The position numbers and the translations under genes were made by a program. Below, in pieces: positions 41,501-50,347 of a stretch of 64,000 nt of DNA. The stretch's first letter is position 1; each line of letters opens with the position of its first letter. Source of the stretch: Streptomyces sp. ACA25 (lineage in GTDB: Bacteria > Actinomycetota > Actinomycetes > Streptomycetales > Streptomycetaceae); assembly GCF_028200735.1 (NCBI RefSeq), contig NZ_JAQKPV010000006.1, forward strand, positions 62,001 to 126,000. The letters are read 5' to 3'. Under the pieces are notes generated by a model. It had not been told where the DNA came from and ran no database searches. It saw only the letters and a list, made by a program, of their open reading frames with translations.

Positions 41501-42802
41501 TTAGACGTCCTGCATGGCGTCGACGAATTCCTGGGGGGTGATCTGGCCGTTGAAGAGCTGCTCGATGTTGTTGATCATCGTGGTTGCGGGCCGGGCCGGG
41601 AGGGCCTGGTCCCAGGAGAGAGTGAAGTTGGAGGCCTCGCGGACCAGTTCGTACTGGAAGGCCGCGTACTCCGGGTTCTCGTGCTTCTCCAGCAGCGCTT
41701 CGGCGTTGGACGTGGCGGGCACGTCGCCGTTGGCGATCAGAGCCTCGGCGTAGGAGTCGTCACCGGCCATCTTGAGGAACTCGATGGCGGCTTCCTGGCG
41801 CTCGCCCTGCACGTTGGCGTTCACCGACCAGAAGTTGGTCGGGTTGCCCGTGACGGCGCTGGGGTCGCCGATGCCTTCCTCGATCTCGGGGAAGGCGGTC
41901 CATCCCAGGTTGTTGTCGGCGAAGTCCGGCTGGTTGGACTTCTGGTTGGAGAATTCCCAGCTGCCCATCAGGTGCATGGCGGCACCGCCCTGGGCGAAGA
42001 AGGTGGAGGCACCGTCGGCGACGTAGTCCATGGAACGGAAGTTGTTGCCGAAGGCTCCGGCCTCGACCAGCTCCTGGACGGTTTCGGCGGCCCAGAGCAT
42101 GGCAGGGTCGCCCCAGGCCTCGGAGTCAGCGTTCTGGATGCGCTGCCAGACCTCGGTGCTGCCGTAGCGGTCGAGCAGGTACTGCATCCACATCTGCTCG
42201 GTCCAGGGGTCGGCCCCGGCCAGCACGAAGGGCACCACGCCCTCGGCCTGGAAGACCTCGACGAGATTCCAGATGTCGTCCATGGTCTTCGGCGGCTCGA
42301 CACCGGCGGCCTCGAAGACCTCCTTGTTGTGGAACAGCAGCACCGGCTGCACGCCGCGCATGGGGATGCCGTAGTACTGCTGGTCGATCCGGCCGGCATC
42401 CAGAATCGAGGGGATGAACGACTGCTTGAACTCCAGGTCGTCATTGAGGATGTCGGTGAGATCGAGGAGCATGTCCTGCTCCACGAAGTCGCTGATGCTG
42501 CCGCCGCCCCAGTTGAAGAAGATGTCCGGCGCATTGGGCGTGCCCAGGGAGGTGCGGGTCTTGTCCTGGTAGTTGTCGCCCGGGATCTGCGTCAGGTTGA
42601 TCTTGATGTCGGAGGTCTCGTTGAACTGCTCGATGAACTGCTCCTGCACCGCGGTCGAGGCGTCCTGGTAGACCCACACCTCCAGCGCGTCTCCGCTTCC
42701 GCCGGAGTTGTCGCTGCCGCATGCGGCCAGTGCGGAGGTCCCGAGAGCAGCAGCGGAGATCGCCGCGATCATCCGTAGTCTCCGAGGGAGTGAGGTGTGC
42801 AT
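41501..42802 (-). CDS. bxlE: Sugar-binding lipoprotein (BxlE-like)
   Basis: A 433-residue extracytoplasmic solute-binding protein, family 1. The signal ends in LAAC (Cys28), so it is lipid-anchored. The body has the typical WVYQDASTAVQEQFIEQF start and a periplasmic-binding fold to the end. ATG at 42802 with GGAAGGG upstream. Ligand likely xylobiose by cluster membership, not by sequence alone. Confidence 0.85.
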   Translation of the reverse strand: MHTSLPRRLRMIAAISAAALGTSALAACGSDNSGGSGDALEVWVYQDASTAVQEQFIEQFNETSDIKINLTQIPGDNYQDKTRTSLGTPNAPDIFFNWGGGSISDFVEQDMLLDLTDILNDDLEFKQSFIPSILDAGRIDQQYYGIPMRGVQPVLLFHNKEVFEAAGVEPPKTMDDIWNLVEVFQAEGVVPFVLAGADPWTEQMWMQYLLDRYGSTEVWQRIQNADSEAWGDPAMLWAAETVQELVEAGAFGNNFRSMDYVADGASTFFAQGGAAMHLMGSWEFSNQKSNQPDFADNNLGWTAFPEIEEGIGDPSAVTGNPTNFWSVNANVQGERQEAAIEFLKMAGDDSYAEALIANGDVPATSNAEALLEKHENPEYAAFQYELVREASNFTLSWDQALPARPATTMINNIEQLFNGQITPQEFVDAMQDV

Positions 42803-42825
42803 CGTCGCGCCCTTCCGGAAAGTCG

Positions 42826-42839
42826 CCGAAAATTATCGG
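42826..42839 (-). promoter_or_regulatory. Candidate BxlR operator upstream of bxlE
   Basis: CCGAAAATTATCGG is a 14-bp near-palindrome 24 nt upstream of the bxlE start, just downstream of the likely promoter. It nearly matches the site upstream of the xylanase (CCGAAAGTTTTCCG). Confidence 0.6.
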
Positions 42840-42852
42840 TTCGTTGCTGAGG

Positions 42853-42882
42853 AAGTTACGGACATCCCGACACCCGCGTCAA
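42853..42882 (-). promoter_or_regulatory. Promoter of bxlEFGA
   Basis: Minus strand: TTGACG (42882-42877), 18-nt spacer, TAACTT (42858-42853). Transcription would start about 42846, directly before the operator, which would be a roadblock or start-site block. Confidence 0.55.
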
Positions 42883-42904
42883 CGGTTCCTACATTTCGAG
42901 ACGA

Positions 42905-43930
42905 TTACTCTCCCGGCAGGCCGCCCGGCGGTGCCGTGCTGGCCCGGATCATCAGTTCCGTCGCCAGCTCGACCCGCGGGGAGTCGATCTCCTCGCCCCG
43001 TGCCTTGCGCAGGACGGTGCGGGCGGCCATCTTGCCCATTTCCGCGAGTGGTTGACGCACCGTGGTCAGCGGGGGGGCCGACCACCGCATCTCCGGCAGG
43101 TCGTCGAAGCCGACCACGCTCACCTCCTGCGGCACCCGGAGGCCACGGCAGCGCAGCGCCTCGATGGCACCCAGTGCCATCTGGTCGCTGGCGGCGAAGA
43201 TCGCGGTCGGTGGCACGGGCAGATCCATCAGCGTGTTGCAGCCGGTGAACCCGGACGCGTGGTAAAAGTCGCCCGGGACCGTCAGGTCGTCGTCCGCGGG
43301 CACACCCGCCGCCTCCAGGGCGGCACGGTGGCCGTCCATTCGGGCCCGGCTGCACATCAGGCGCGGCGGGCCGCCGATGAAGCCGATCCGGGTGTGTCCC
43401 AGCCCGAGGAGGTGCTCGGTGGCGGCCATGCCTCCCGCCCAGTTGGTGGCGCCCACGGTCGGGGCGTCCAGGGCCGGCGAGCCCGCCGGGTCGACGACCA
43501 CTATGGGAACCCCGAGCCGGTGCAGTTCCTTGTGCAGGACCGGCTCCAGGGCCGAGGTCACCAGGATGACCCCGTCCGAGGCGCGGGCCCGCAGGTTGTT
43601 CATCCACTGCCGGGCCGGGCCCGCGCGGTCATGGATGGCGGACACCACGGTGCCCATCCCGGCGGCGTGCGCCACCTCCTCCACGCCGCGGATGATCTCC
43701 ACCGCCCACGGGCTGTCCAGGTCGTTGAACACCAGGTCCAGTAGGCCCGCGCGGTCCCCGGGGGCGCTGGCGCGGCGGCTGTAGCCGTGCAGGCGCAGCA
43801 GGCCCTCGACCTTCGCCCGGGTCTCGGGCGCCACGTCCGAGCGGCCGTTCACCACCCGGGAGACGGTGGGAACCGATACCCCGGCCTCCCGGGCGATCGC
43901 CGTGATGGTCACTTTTCTTTCGACTGTCAT
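42905..43930 (-). CDS. bxlR: LacI-family regulator of xylobiose uptake (BxlR-like)
   Basis: A 341-residue LacI protein: HTH at residues 5-25 (ITAIAREAGVSVPTVSRVVNGR), hinge near 45-60, then a sugar-binding core with GATNWAGGMAATEHLLGLGHTRIGFI and SVVGFDDLPEM. ATG at 43930 has AGGAGGG upstream; the earlier ATG at 43969 lacks one. Same strand as the operon it precedes. It probably binds the palindromes at 42826 and 43980 until xylobiose releases it. Confidence 0.9.
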   Translation of the reverse strand: MTVERKVTITAIAREAGVSVPTVSRVVNGRSDVAPETRAKVEGLLRLHGYSRRASAPGDRAGLLDLVFNDLDSPWAVEIIRGVEEVAHAAGMGTVVSAIHDRAGPARQWMNNLRARASDGVILVTSALEPVLHKELHRLGVPIVVVDPAGSPALDAPTVGATNWAGGMAATEHLLGLGHTRIGFIGGPPRLMCSRARMDGHRAALEAAGVPADDDLTVPGDFYHASGFTGCNTLMDLPVPPTAIFAASDQMALGAIEALRCRGLRVPQEVSVVGFDDLPEMRWSAPPLTTVRQPLAEMGKMAARTVLRKARGEEIDSPRVELATELMIRASTAPPGGLPGE

Positions 43931-43979
43931 GAGCCCTCCTGGCCGCATTCTCCACCCCGCGGTGAGCACGCTGACAGTA

Positions 43980-43993
43980 CCGAAAGTTTTCCG
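43980..43993 (+). promoter_or_regulatory. Candidate BxlR operator between bxlR and the xylanase
   Basis: CCGAAAGTTTTCCG lies in the divergent gap of bxlR and the GH10 gene. It shares CCGAAA and the TTTTC/TTATC half with the bxlE operator and sits just upstream of the xylanase -35, so one site could govern both genes. Confidence 0.55.
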
Positions 43994-44010
43994 AGATTAT
44001 TCCGGAAGGG

Positions 44011-44039
44011 TTGACGGCTGTCGGGGGCCCCCATAGAAC
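44011..44039 (+). promoter_or_regulatory. Promoter of the GH10 xylanase gene
   Basis: TTGACG (44011-44016), 17-nt spacer, TAGAAC (44034-44039). The start codon is 42 nt downstream with AAGGGACAGG before it. Confidence 0.5.
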
Positions 44040-44081
44040 TGTCCCCGTCGGCTGCGGGGGTCATGACAAGAAGGGACAGGC

Positions 44082-45569
44082 ATGTCTCGTAATCGCACCA
44101 CGCACAACCGTCTGATGCGCAGAGCAGGGGTCGCTGTTGCGGCCGGAGCGCTGCTCACTGGAGTCGCGGTCTACGGTACCGCTTCGGCGGCCGAGGAGTC
44201 CGCTGCCCAGCCGCCCTCCGCGCAGAATCAGACCCTGCGCGAGGCGGCCCAGTCAAGCGGCAGATTCGTCGGCACGGCCATCGCCGACCACCGGCTCAAC
44301 GACTCCACCTACACCGCCATCGCGAGCCGCGAGTTCAGCAGCGTCACCGCTGAGAACGAGATGAAGTGGGAGTCCGTCGAGCCCAACCGCGGACAGTACA
44401 ACTGGGGCGGCGCGGACCGCTTCATCGCCTTCGCGCAGCAGAACAACCAGCAGACCTACGGGCACACCCTGGTGTGGCACAGCCAGATGCCCGGCTGGCT
44501 GGAGAACGGCAACTTCAGCGCCACCGAGCTGAACCAGATCATGCACGACCACATCGCGACCTACGCGGGCCGCTACGCCGGCCAGATCGACCGCTGGGAC
44601 GTGGTGAACGAGGCGTTCAACGAGGACGGCACCTTCCGCAACTCGAAGTGGTTGCAGGTGCTGGGTGAGGACTACATCGCCGACGCCTTCCGGGCGGCCC
44701 GTCAGGCGGACCCGAACGCGAAGCTGTTCATCAACGACTACAACACCGACGGCATCAACGCCAAGAGCAACGGCATGTACCAGCTCGTGCAGCGGCTGCA
44801 GCAGCAGGGCGTGCCCATCGACGGCGTCGGCTTCCAGTCGCACATGATCCTCGGTCAGATGCCCGGCGACTACCAGCAGAACCTCCAGCGCTTCGCGGAC
44901 CTCGGCCTCGAGGTGGTCGTCACCGAGCTGGACATCCGGATGGACATGCCGTCCAACAGCAGCAAGCTGGAGCAGCAGGCGCGGCAGTACACCTCGGTCA
45001 CCGAGGCGTGCCTGGCGGTGAGCCGCTGCTCGGGCATCACCGTGTGGGGCTTCGGCGACCGCGACTCCTGGGTGCCCGACTGGTTCGAGGGCCAGGGGGC
45101 GGCGAACCTCTACGACGACAACTACCAGCCCAAGCCCGCGTACTACGCCATGCGGGAGGCGTTCGGCGGCGACGGCGACGGCGGCAGCAACGGCGGCGGT
45201 GACAACGGCGGCGGTGACAACGGCGGAGGTGACAACGGCGGTACCGGTGGCACCGACCCGGTCGGTGACTGCTCCGCCGATCTGCAGATCAACCGCTGGA
45301 ACGCCGGCTCCGTGGTCGAGGTCCGGGTGACCTCGCAGCAGGCGCTCAACGGCTGGGAGGTCACCTTCGACCTGCCCTCCGGCAGCGTCACCCAGTCCTG
45401 GAACGCCGAGGTCAGTCAGTCGGGCAACCGGGTGACTGCCCGCAACCTCGGTTACAACGGCAACATCGGCGCCGGCGGCTCGCTCAGCTTCGGCTTCCAG
45501 ACCAACAGCGGCGACGAGTACGCGACTCCGCGGGTCAGCCTGAACGGAACCGCCTGCGCCGGGTCCTGA
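44082..45569 (+). CDS. Secreted endo-1,4-beta-xylanase GH10 with C-terminal CBM2
   Basis: A 495-residue extracellular xylanase. Tat-like or Sec signal: basic start with RR then hydrophobic run, cleavage near ASA-AEE (about residue 37). GH10 domain about 45-360: acid/base Glu177 in WDVVNEAF, nucleophile Glu282 in VTELDIRM, plus GHTLVWHSQ. A Gly/Asp/Asn linker (361-395) leads to a family 2 binding domain (about 397-495, CSADLQINRWN and NGWEVTFDLPSG, closing Cys near the end). Hydrolyses xylan to xylobiose, which the neighbouring system would import. Confidence 0.95.
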   Translation: MSRNRTTHNRLMRRAGVAVAAGALLTGVAVYGTASAAEESAAQPPSAQNQTLREAAQSSGRFVGTAIADHRLNDSTYTAIASREFSSVTAENEMKWESVEPNRGQYNWGGADRFIAFAQQNNQQTYGHTLVWHSQMPGWLENGNFSATELNQIMHDHIATYAGRYAGQIDRWDVVNEAFNEDGTFRNSKWLQVLGEDYIADAFRAARQADPNAKLFINDYNTDGINAKSNGMYQLVQRLQQQGVPIDGVGFQSHMILGQMPGDYQQNLQRFADLGLEVVVTELDIRMDMPSNSSKLEQQARQYTSVTEACLAVSRCSGITVWGFGDRDSWVPDWFEGQGAANLYDDNYQPKPAYYAMREAFGGDGDGGSNGGGDNGGGDNGGGDNGGTGGTDPVGDCSADLQINRWNAGSVVEVRVTSQQALNGWEVTFDLPSGSVTQSWNAEVSQSGNRVTARNLGYNGNIGAGGSLSFGFQTNSGDEYATPRVSLNGTACAGS

Positions 45570-45635
45570 CCCGGCGCCGTCCCCCCATCCCCCACACCCC
45601 CGCAGTCCCGGCATCACCCCACACCCCGTGAAACA

Positions 45636-45678
45636 GACGCCGTTCCTCCTGTTGTGGATAAACAGGAGGAACGGCGTC
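45636..45678 (+). terminator. Terminator after the xylanase gene
   Basis: An 18-bp perfect inverted repeat (45636-45653 and 45661-45678) with a 7-nt loop, about 65 nt past the stop. The remainder of 45679-45892 holds no gene and presumably the promoter of the next operon. Confidence 0.85.
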
Positions 45679-45892
45679 CTCGTGCGTAAACTCCGCACAG
45701 CTGGAGACAGGGAGAGAAACGGGCCGGAGCGGCCCGGCGGCGAAGGGGAGTGAGTGCGTGTCCCAAGCACCGACCGGCACGGCCGGCCACCCGGGGGCCC
45801 GGAGGGGACACTCCCCGGGCTCCCGCTCCGCGGGCAGCCCCCGGGCCACCGGGGCCCGCCCGGCCTATTGCGCCGGGAAGGGCTGATCCGAG

Positions 45893-46678
45893 GTGGGGGA
45901 CGCAGCGCTGCGACCGGTCCTGCGCGGATGCCGGGCGGTGGTCTTCGACACCGACGGGGTCCTGCTCGACTCCGCCGGCGTACACGCGGCCGCCTGGAAG
46001 GAAGCTTTCGATGCCTGCCTGCGGGAGCGGGCAGGTGCCGGCCGGGACCAGCCGTTCGATCCGGACCACGACTACCGCCGGTACGTCGACGGCAAGTCGC
46101 GGCTGGACGGAGCCGCGGCCTTTCTGGCCGCGCGCGGCCTGGACCGGCCGGCCGGCGAGCCGGACGACCCGCCCGGCACCGGATCCGTCCGGGCGGTCGC
46201 GGCCCGTAAGGAGCAGCTGTTCACCGCCGCCCTGCGTGACCGTGGCGTGGAGGCGTTGCCGGGCAGCGTGCGGCTGCTGGAGGTGCTGCGGAACAGCCGG
46301 GTGCCGTGCGCCGCCGTCTCCGCCTCCCGGCACGCGGGGGAGCTGCTGGCCTCGGCCGGCCTCGGCCGTGGGTGGTTCGACGCCGTCGTCGACGGGAACG
46401 AGGCCGCGCGGCTCGGGTTGCCCGGCAAGCCCGACCCCGCGCTGTTCCTGGAGGCGGCCCGCCGGCTGGGCGTGCCCGCCGGGCAGGCAGCCGTCGTGGA
46501 GGATGCCCGGGCCGGCGTCGCGGCGGGCCGGGCCGGCGGCTTCACGCCGGTGATCGGGGTGGACCGGTCCGCCACCCCGGCCGGTGCGGCGAGCCTGCGG
46601 GAACACGGAGCGGACCTGGTCGTCGAGGACCTCGCGGAGCTGCTGACCGGCTCCGCCGAAGACCTGAGGGGAGACTGA
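45893..46678 (+). CDS. Beta-phosphoglucomutase-like HAD hydrolase
   Basis: A 261-residue HAD protein with a beta-phosphoglucomutase layout. Motif I is FDTDGVLLDSA (the second residue between the Asp pair is Thr where Leu is usual); motif II Ser in AVSASRHAG; Lys in PGKPDPALF; motif IV VVEDARAGVAAG. It converts beta-glucose 1-phosphate to glucose 6-phosphate. Start is the GTG at 45893; no ideal ribosome site. Only 3 nt separate it from the GH65 gene that would supply the substrate. Confidence 0.88.
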   Translation: MGDAALRPVLRGCRAVVFDTDGVLLDSAGVHAAAWKEAFDACLRERAGAGRDQPFDPDHDYRRYVDGKSRLDGAAAFLAARGLDRPAGEPDDPPGTGSVRAVAARKEQLFTAALRDRGVEALPGSVRLLEVLRNSRVPCAAVSASRHAGELLASAGLGRGWFDAVVDGNEAARLGLPGKPDPALFLEAARRLGVPAGQAAVVEDARAGVAAGRAGGFTPVIGVDRSATPAGAASLREHGADLVVEDLAELLTGSAEDLRGD

Positions 46679-46681
46679 AGC

Positions 46682-49138
46682 ATGGCGTCGGAGTGGATGT
46701 GGGAGTACGAGGGGTACGACCCCCGTCAGGAGCGCCTCCGGGAGGCGCTGTGCACGCTGGGCAACGGCTACTTCGCGACCCGGGGCGCCGCCCCGGAGGC
46801 GGCGGCGGACCCGATCCACTACCCGGGCACCTATGCCGCAGGCCTCTACAACCGCCTCGTCTCGACCGTCTCCGGCCGTGAGGTGGAGAACGAGGACCTG
46901 GTCAATCTGCCGAACTGGCTCCCCCTCCGCTTCCGCATCCGCTCGCCCGATGCCCCCGGCGCCACCGGGGGGGCCGATGCTCCCGGCGACCGGTGGTTCT
47001 CCCCGGACGACCCGGAGAACGAGCTGCTGATGTACCGCCAGCAACTCGACCTGCGCCGCGGCACCCTGACCCGGATCATGCGCGTGCGGGACGCGCAGGG
47101 CCGGCACACCGGAGTGCGGCAGACCCGGCTGGTACACATGGGGGACCAGCATCTGGCGGCCATGACGACCACGTTCACCGCCGAGGACTGGTCGGGCCGG
47201 GTCGAGGTCGAGTCGGCGATCGACGGCACGGTCACCAACGACGGAGTGGCCCGGTACCGGCAGCTGAACGGCGAGCACCTGACCGAGTTCCGCACCGGCA
47301 CCGCGGACCCCGACACCGTCTGGCTGCGCTGCCTCACCAGTACCTCCGACCGGCGTATCGCGATGGCCGCCCGCACCCGGATCACCTCCGAGGCGGCCGA
47401 CGGCACGGCTCACGGACCGGCCACCACCCGGCTCACGGACCGGACCGCCACCCAGTGCGTGACCGTCCCCGTGGAGCCCGGCAGGCCCGCCGTGGTGGAG
47501 AAGACCGTGGCACTGCACACCTCCCGCGACCCGGCGATCAGCAGCCCGCTGCAGGCCGCGATCGAGCGGCTGGAGCATGCGCCGGAGGTGGACCTCCTGC
47601 TCGCCTCGCACGCCGCGGCGTGGGAAGCCCTCTGGGGGCAGGCCAGGCTGGAGGAGCCGGGGGAGGCGGGCCGTATTCTGCGGCTGCACCTGTTCCACGT
47701 CCTGCAGACCCTCTCCCCGCACACCGCGGAGCTGGACGTCGGGGTGCCGGCCCGGGGGCTGCACGGCGAGGCGTACCGCGGACACGTCTTCTGGGACGAG
47801 CTCTTCGTGCTGCCCTATCTGAACCTGCACTTCCCCGAGGTGTCCCGGTCGCTGCTGGAGTACCGGCACCGCCGGCTGCCGGCCGCGCGCCGGGCCGCGC
47901 GGGGGGCGGGCCGCGCCGGGGCGATGTACCCCTGGCAGAGCGGCAGCGACGGCCGGGAGGAAACCCAGCAGCTGCACCTGAACCCGCGTTCCGGCCGCTG
48001 GCTGCCCGACCACTCCCGGCTCCAGCACCATGTCGGCTCGGCGGTGGCGTACAACGTCTGGCGGTACGCTCAGGCAACCGGCGACCTGGAGTTCCTGCAT
48101 ACCAAGGGCGCCGACATGCTGCTGCAGATCGCCCGGTTCTGGGCGGACGCCGCGGTCTTCGACCCGGCGTACGAGCGCTACCGGATCCTCGGCGTGGTGG
48201 GGCCGGACGAGTACCACGAGGCATACCCGGACGCGGACCGGGCCGGGCTCGACGACAACGCCTACACCAACGTCACCGCCGCCTGGGTGCTGTGGCGGGC
48301 GCTGGATCTCGTCCGCACGGTACCGGCCCCGCGCCGCGACCAGCTGTGTGAGCGGGCCGGGCTGGACAGCACCGAGCTGGAGCTGTGGGAGGACGTCTCC
48401 CGGCGGCTCCGGGTGCCCTTCCACCAGGGCGTCGTCAGCCAGTTCGAGGGATACGGGAAGCTGGAGGAGCTCGACTGGGCCGGCTATCGCGAGCGGTACG
48501 GCGACATCCACCGGCTCGACCGGATCCTGGAGGCCGAGGGCGACTCGGTCAACCGGTACCAGGCGTCGAAGCAGGCCGACGCGCTGATGCTCGGCTACCT
48601 GTTCTCACCCACCGAGCTGTCCGATCTGTTCGCCCGGCTCGGCCACCGTCTGGACGATGAGCTGTGGCGGCGCACGGCCGACTACTACCTGGCCCGCACC
48701 AGCCATGGATCGACGCTCAGCGGACTGGTGCACGGCTGGGTGCTGGCCCGGGCCCGGCACGAACAGGCGTGGCAGCACTGCCAGCAGGCCCTGCTCAGCG
48801 ATGTGGCCGACGTGCAGGGCGGTACCACCGAGGAAGGCATTCATCTCGGTGCCATGGCCGGCACCCTGGATCTGCTGCAGCGCGGGCTCACCGGTCTGGA
48901 GACCCGTGAGGGCGCCCTCTGGCTGGACCCGGCCCCGCTGCCGGAGCTGTCGGAGTTCACTTTCTCGATCCGCTACCGGGGTCACTGGGGCATCGAGGTG
49001 CGGATGAAGCCCGGGGAACTGCTGATCACCGTCCCGCCGTCGGACGAGCCGCCCATCCGGGTGATGCTGCCCGACCGGAGCATCGCTCTGGCCCCGGGGG
49101 AGCAGCGCCTGCTGCCACTGCCGCTCGCCACCCCCTGA
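46682..49138 (+). CDS. GH65 disaccharide phosphorylase/hydrolase
   Basis: An 818-residue GH65 enzyme: N-terminal beta-sandwich (about 1-270), (alpha/alpha)6 barrel (about 320-690) with YRGHVFWDELFVLPYLNL and the catalytic acid Glu510 in VVGPDEYHEAY, and a C-terminal jelly-roll. Phosphorylases of this family cleave maltose, trehalose or kojibiose to beta-glucose 1-phosphate. Pairing with a phosphoglucomutase fits this. ATG at 46682. No signal peptide, so cytoplasmic. Substrate undetermined. Confidence 0.92.
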   Translation: MASEWMWEYEGYDPRQERLREALCTLGNGYFATRGAAPEAAADPIHYPGTYAAGLYNRLVSTVSGREVENEDLVNLPNWLPLRFRIRSPDAPGATGGADAPGDRWFSPDDPENELLMYRQQLDLRRGTLTRIMRVRDAQGRHTGVRQTRLVHMGDQHLAAMTTTFTAEDWSGRVEVESAIDGTVTNDGVARYRQLNGEHLTEFRTGTADPDTVWLRCLTSTSDRRIAMAARTRITSEAADGTAHGPATTRLTDRTATQCVTVPVEPGRPAVVEKTVALHTSRDPAISSPLQAAIERLEHAPEVDLLLASHAAAWEALWGQARLEEPGEAGRILRLHLFHVLQTLSPHTAELDVGVPARGLHGEAYRGHVFWDELFVLPYLNLHFPEVSRSLLEYRHRRLPAARRAARGAGRAGAMYPWQSGSDGREETQQLHLNPRSGRWLPDHSRLQHHVGSAVAYNVWRYAQATGDLEFLHTKGADMLLQIARFWADAAVFDPAYERYRILGVVGPDEYHEAYPDADRAGLDDNAYTNVTAAWVLWRALDLVRTVPAPRRDQLCERAGLDSTELELWEDVSRRLRVPFHQGVVSQFEGYGKLEELDWAGYRERYGDIHRLDRILEAEGDSVNRYQASKQADALMLGYLFSPTELSDLFARLGHRLDDELWRRTADYYLARTSHGSTLSGLVHGWVLARARHEQAWQHCQQALLSDVADVQGGTTEEGIHLGAMAGTLDLLQRGLTGLETREGALWLDPAPLPELSEFTFSIRYRGHWGIEVRMKPGELLITVPPSDEPPIRVMLPDRSIALAPGEQRLLPLPLATP

Positions 49139-49168
49139 CGGCGGGCACCGCCGGCCGCGCGGCGCGGC

Positions 49169-49226
49169 GACGCCGGATCCGGCGGCCTTCCCCCGCTGAG
49201 GGAGGAGCCGTCGGATCCGGGGCGTC
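49169..49226. terminator. Possible bidirectional terminator between GH65 and stress protein genes
   Basis: An imperfect hairpin: GACGCCGGATCCG (49169-49181) can pair with 49212-49226 (2-nt bulge), enclosing a CCTTCCC/GGGAGG inner stem. It sits between convergent genes. Confidence 0.4.
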
Positions 49227-49244
49227 GGTCCACGGAGAGTGTGC

Positions 49245-50126
49245 TCAGCTGTAGGCGATGACGGCGACCGGCGCCGCCGAGTGGTGCAGCACCGCGTGGG
49301 CGACCGAGCCGATGCGCGGCGAGAGGGCCGGGCGCTCGGTCCGTCGGCCGACGGTGACCAGCGCAGCCTCGGAGGCCCCGGTCAGCAGCACCTCGGCGGC
49401 GTTCCCGGGGCGCACGTCCTCGGTCACCTGCACGTCGGGGTACCGCTCGCGCCAGGGCGCCAGGGCGGCGCTCAGCTGCTCCTTCGCCTGCGAGAGGGCG
49501 TCCGCCAGGCTCTTGTCGTCGTCGTGCCCGCCGCGCACCCGGGCGATTTCCTCCTCCAGCCGGCCGCTGCGGTCGCGGTGGTGCAGCGCGTGCACCGCCC
49601 GGACCGTGTCACCGCGGGTCTTCGCGGTGGAGAAGGCGAAGTCGAGCGGTGCGGCGGCCGGGCCGTCCAGGTCTTCGACGCCGACGACGATCTCGCTGCC
49701 CGCGGTGGCTGCCGCGCGGGCCTCCTCCTCGCGGACCAGCACCACGGGCTTCTTCGCCCGGGCCAGCACCCGGAGGCCGATCGAGCCGACCAGGAAGCCG
49801 ACCAGGGCACCGCGCCCGCGGGAACCGAGCACGATCATCTCGGAGTTGTCCTCCTGCTCCAGCAGGCCGACGGTGGCGGTGGCGGAGACGGGGCCGGTGG
49901 TGACGGTCACCCCCGGGTGGCGTTCGGTCAGTTCGGCGGCCGCCTCGTCCAGCAGCTTCTGGGACCAGGCGGTGTCCCGGGTGGGCGGGGTGGTGAGGGG
50001 CTCGAGCAGCCAGGCGTGCACCAGGTGCACGGACAGTCCGCGATGGCCGGCTTCTCTGGCCGCCCAGTCCGCGGCTGCGCGGCTTTCGGGGGAGCCGTCA
50101 AGGCCGACGGTGATCTGCTGAGTCAT
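49245..50126 (-). CDS. Universal stress protein, tandem USP domains
   Basis: A 293-residue protein with two USP domains. The first binds ATP by pattern: GSRGRGALVGFLVGSIG (G-x2-G-x9-G-S). The second half is more diverged (VTVGRRTERPALSPRIGSVAHAV) but keeps a late GS. ATG at 50126 with GGAGGT 5 nt before. Likely cytoplasmic stress sensor; not in an operon with nirD, which lies beyond a terminator. Confidence 0.92.
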   Translation of the reverse strand: MTQQITVGLDGSPESRAAADWAAREAGHRGLSVHLVHAWLLEPLTTPPTRDTAWSQKLLDEAAAELTERHPGVTVTTGPVSATATVGLLEQEDNSEMIVLGSRGRGALVGFLVGSIGLRVLARAKKPVVLVREEEARAAATAGSEIVVGVEDLDGPAAAPLDFAFSTAKTRGDTVRAVHALHHRDRSGRLEEEIARVRGGHDDDKSLADALSQAKEQLSAALAPWRERYPDVQVTEDVRPGNAAEVLLTGASEAALVTVGRRTERPALSPRIGSVAHAVLHHSAAPVAVIAYS

Positions 50127-50298
50127 GGTGTACCTCCGGGTAGGACCTGCTGCCTGCGGCGACATTACGCTTTCCACTGTCGCTCGCCTACAGCTTGGCG
50201 GCGAGCGCGTCGCCGCAGGCAGGGGCCGGTGGGCCCCCTCCTGGTCCGTTCAGCCCTCAACCAACGGGACGTTCCGGGTCGCACCGGCTCGAAGCCCG

Positions 50299-50331
50299 GG
50301 GCGGGCCGGGGACGGCTGCCCCGGCCCGCCC
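50299..50331 (-). terminator. Terminator of the nir operon
   Basis: A 13-bp perfect inverted repeat (50299-50311 and 50319-50331), 7-nt loop, about 16 nt past the nirD stop. Confidence 0.75.
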
Positions 50332-50347
50332 TCGGGCGGGCGAAGCG

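Noticed and set aside
45614..48511. 965-codon minus-strand frame opposite the GH65 and phosphoglucomutase genes
   Set aside because: Runs across two real genes and a terminator; shadow composition.
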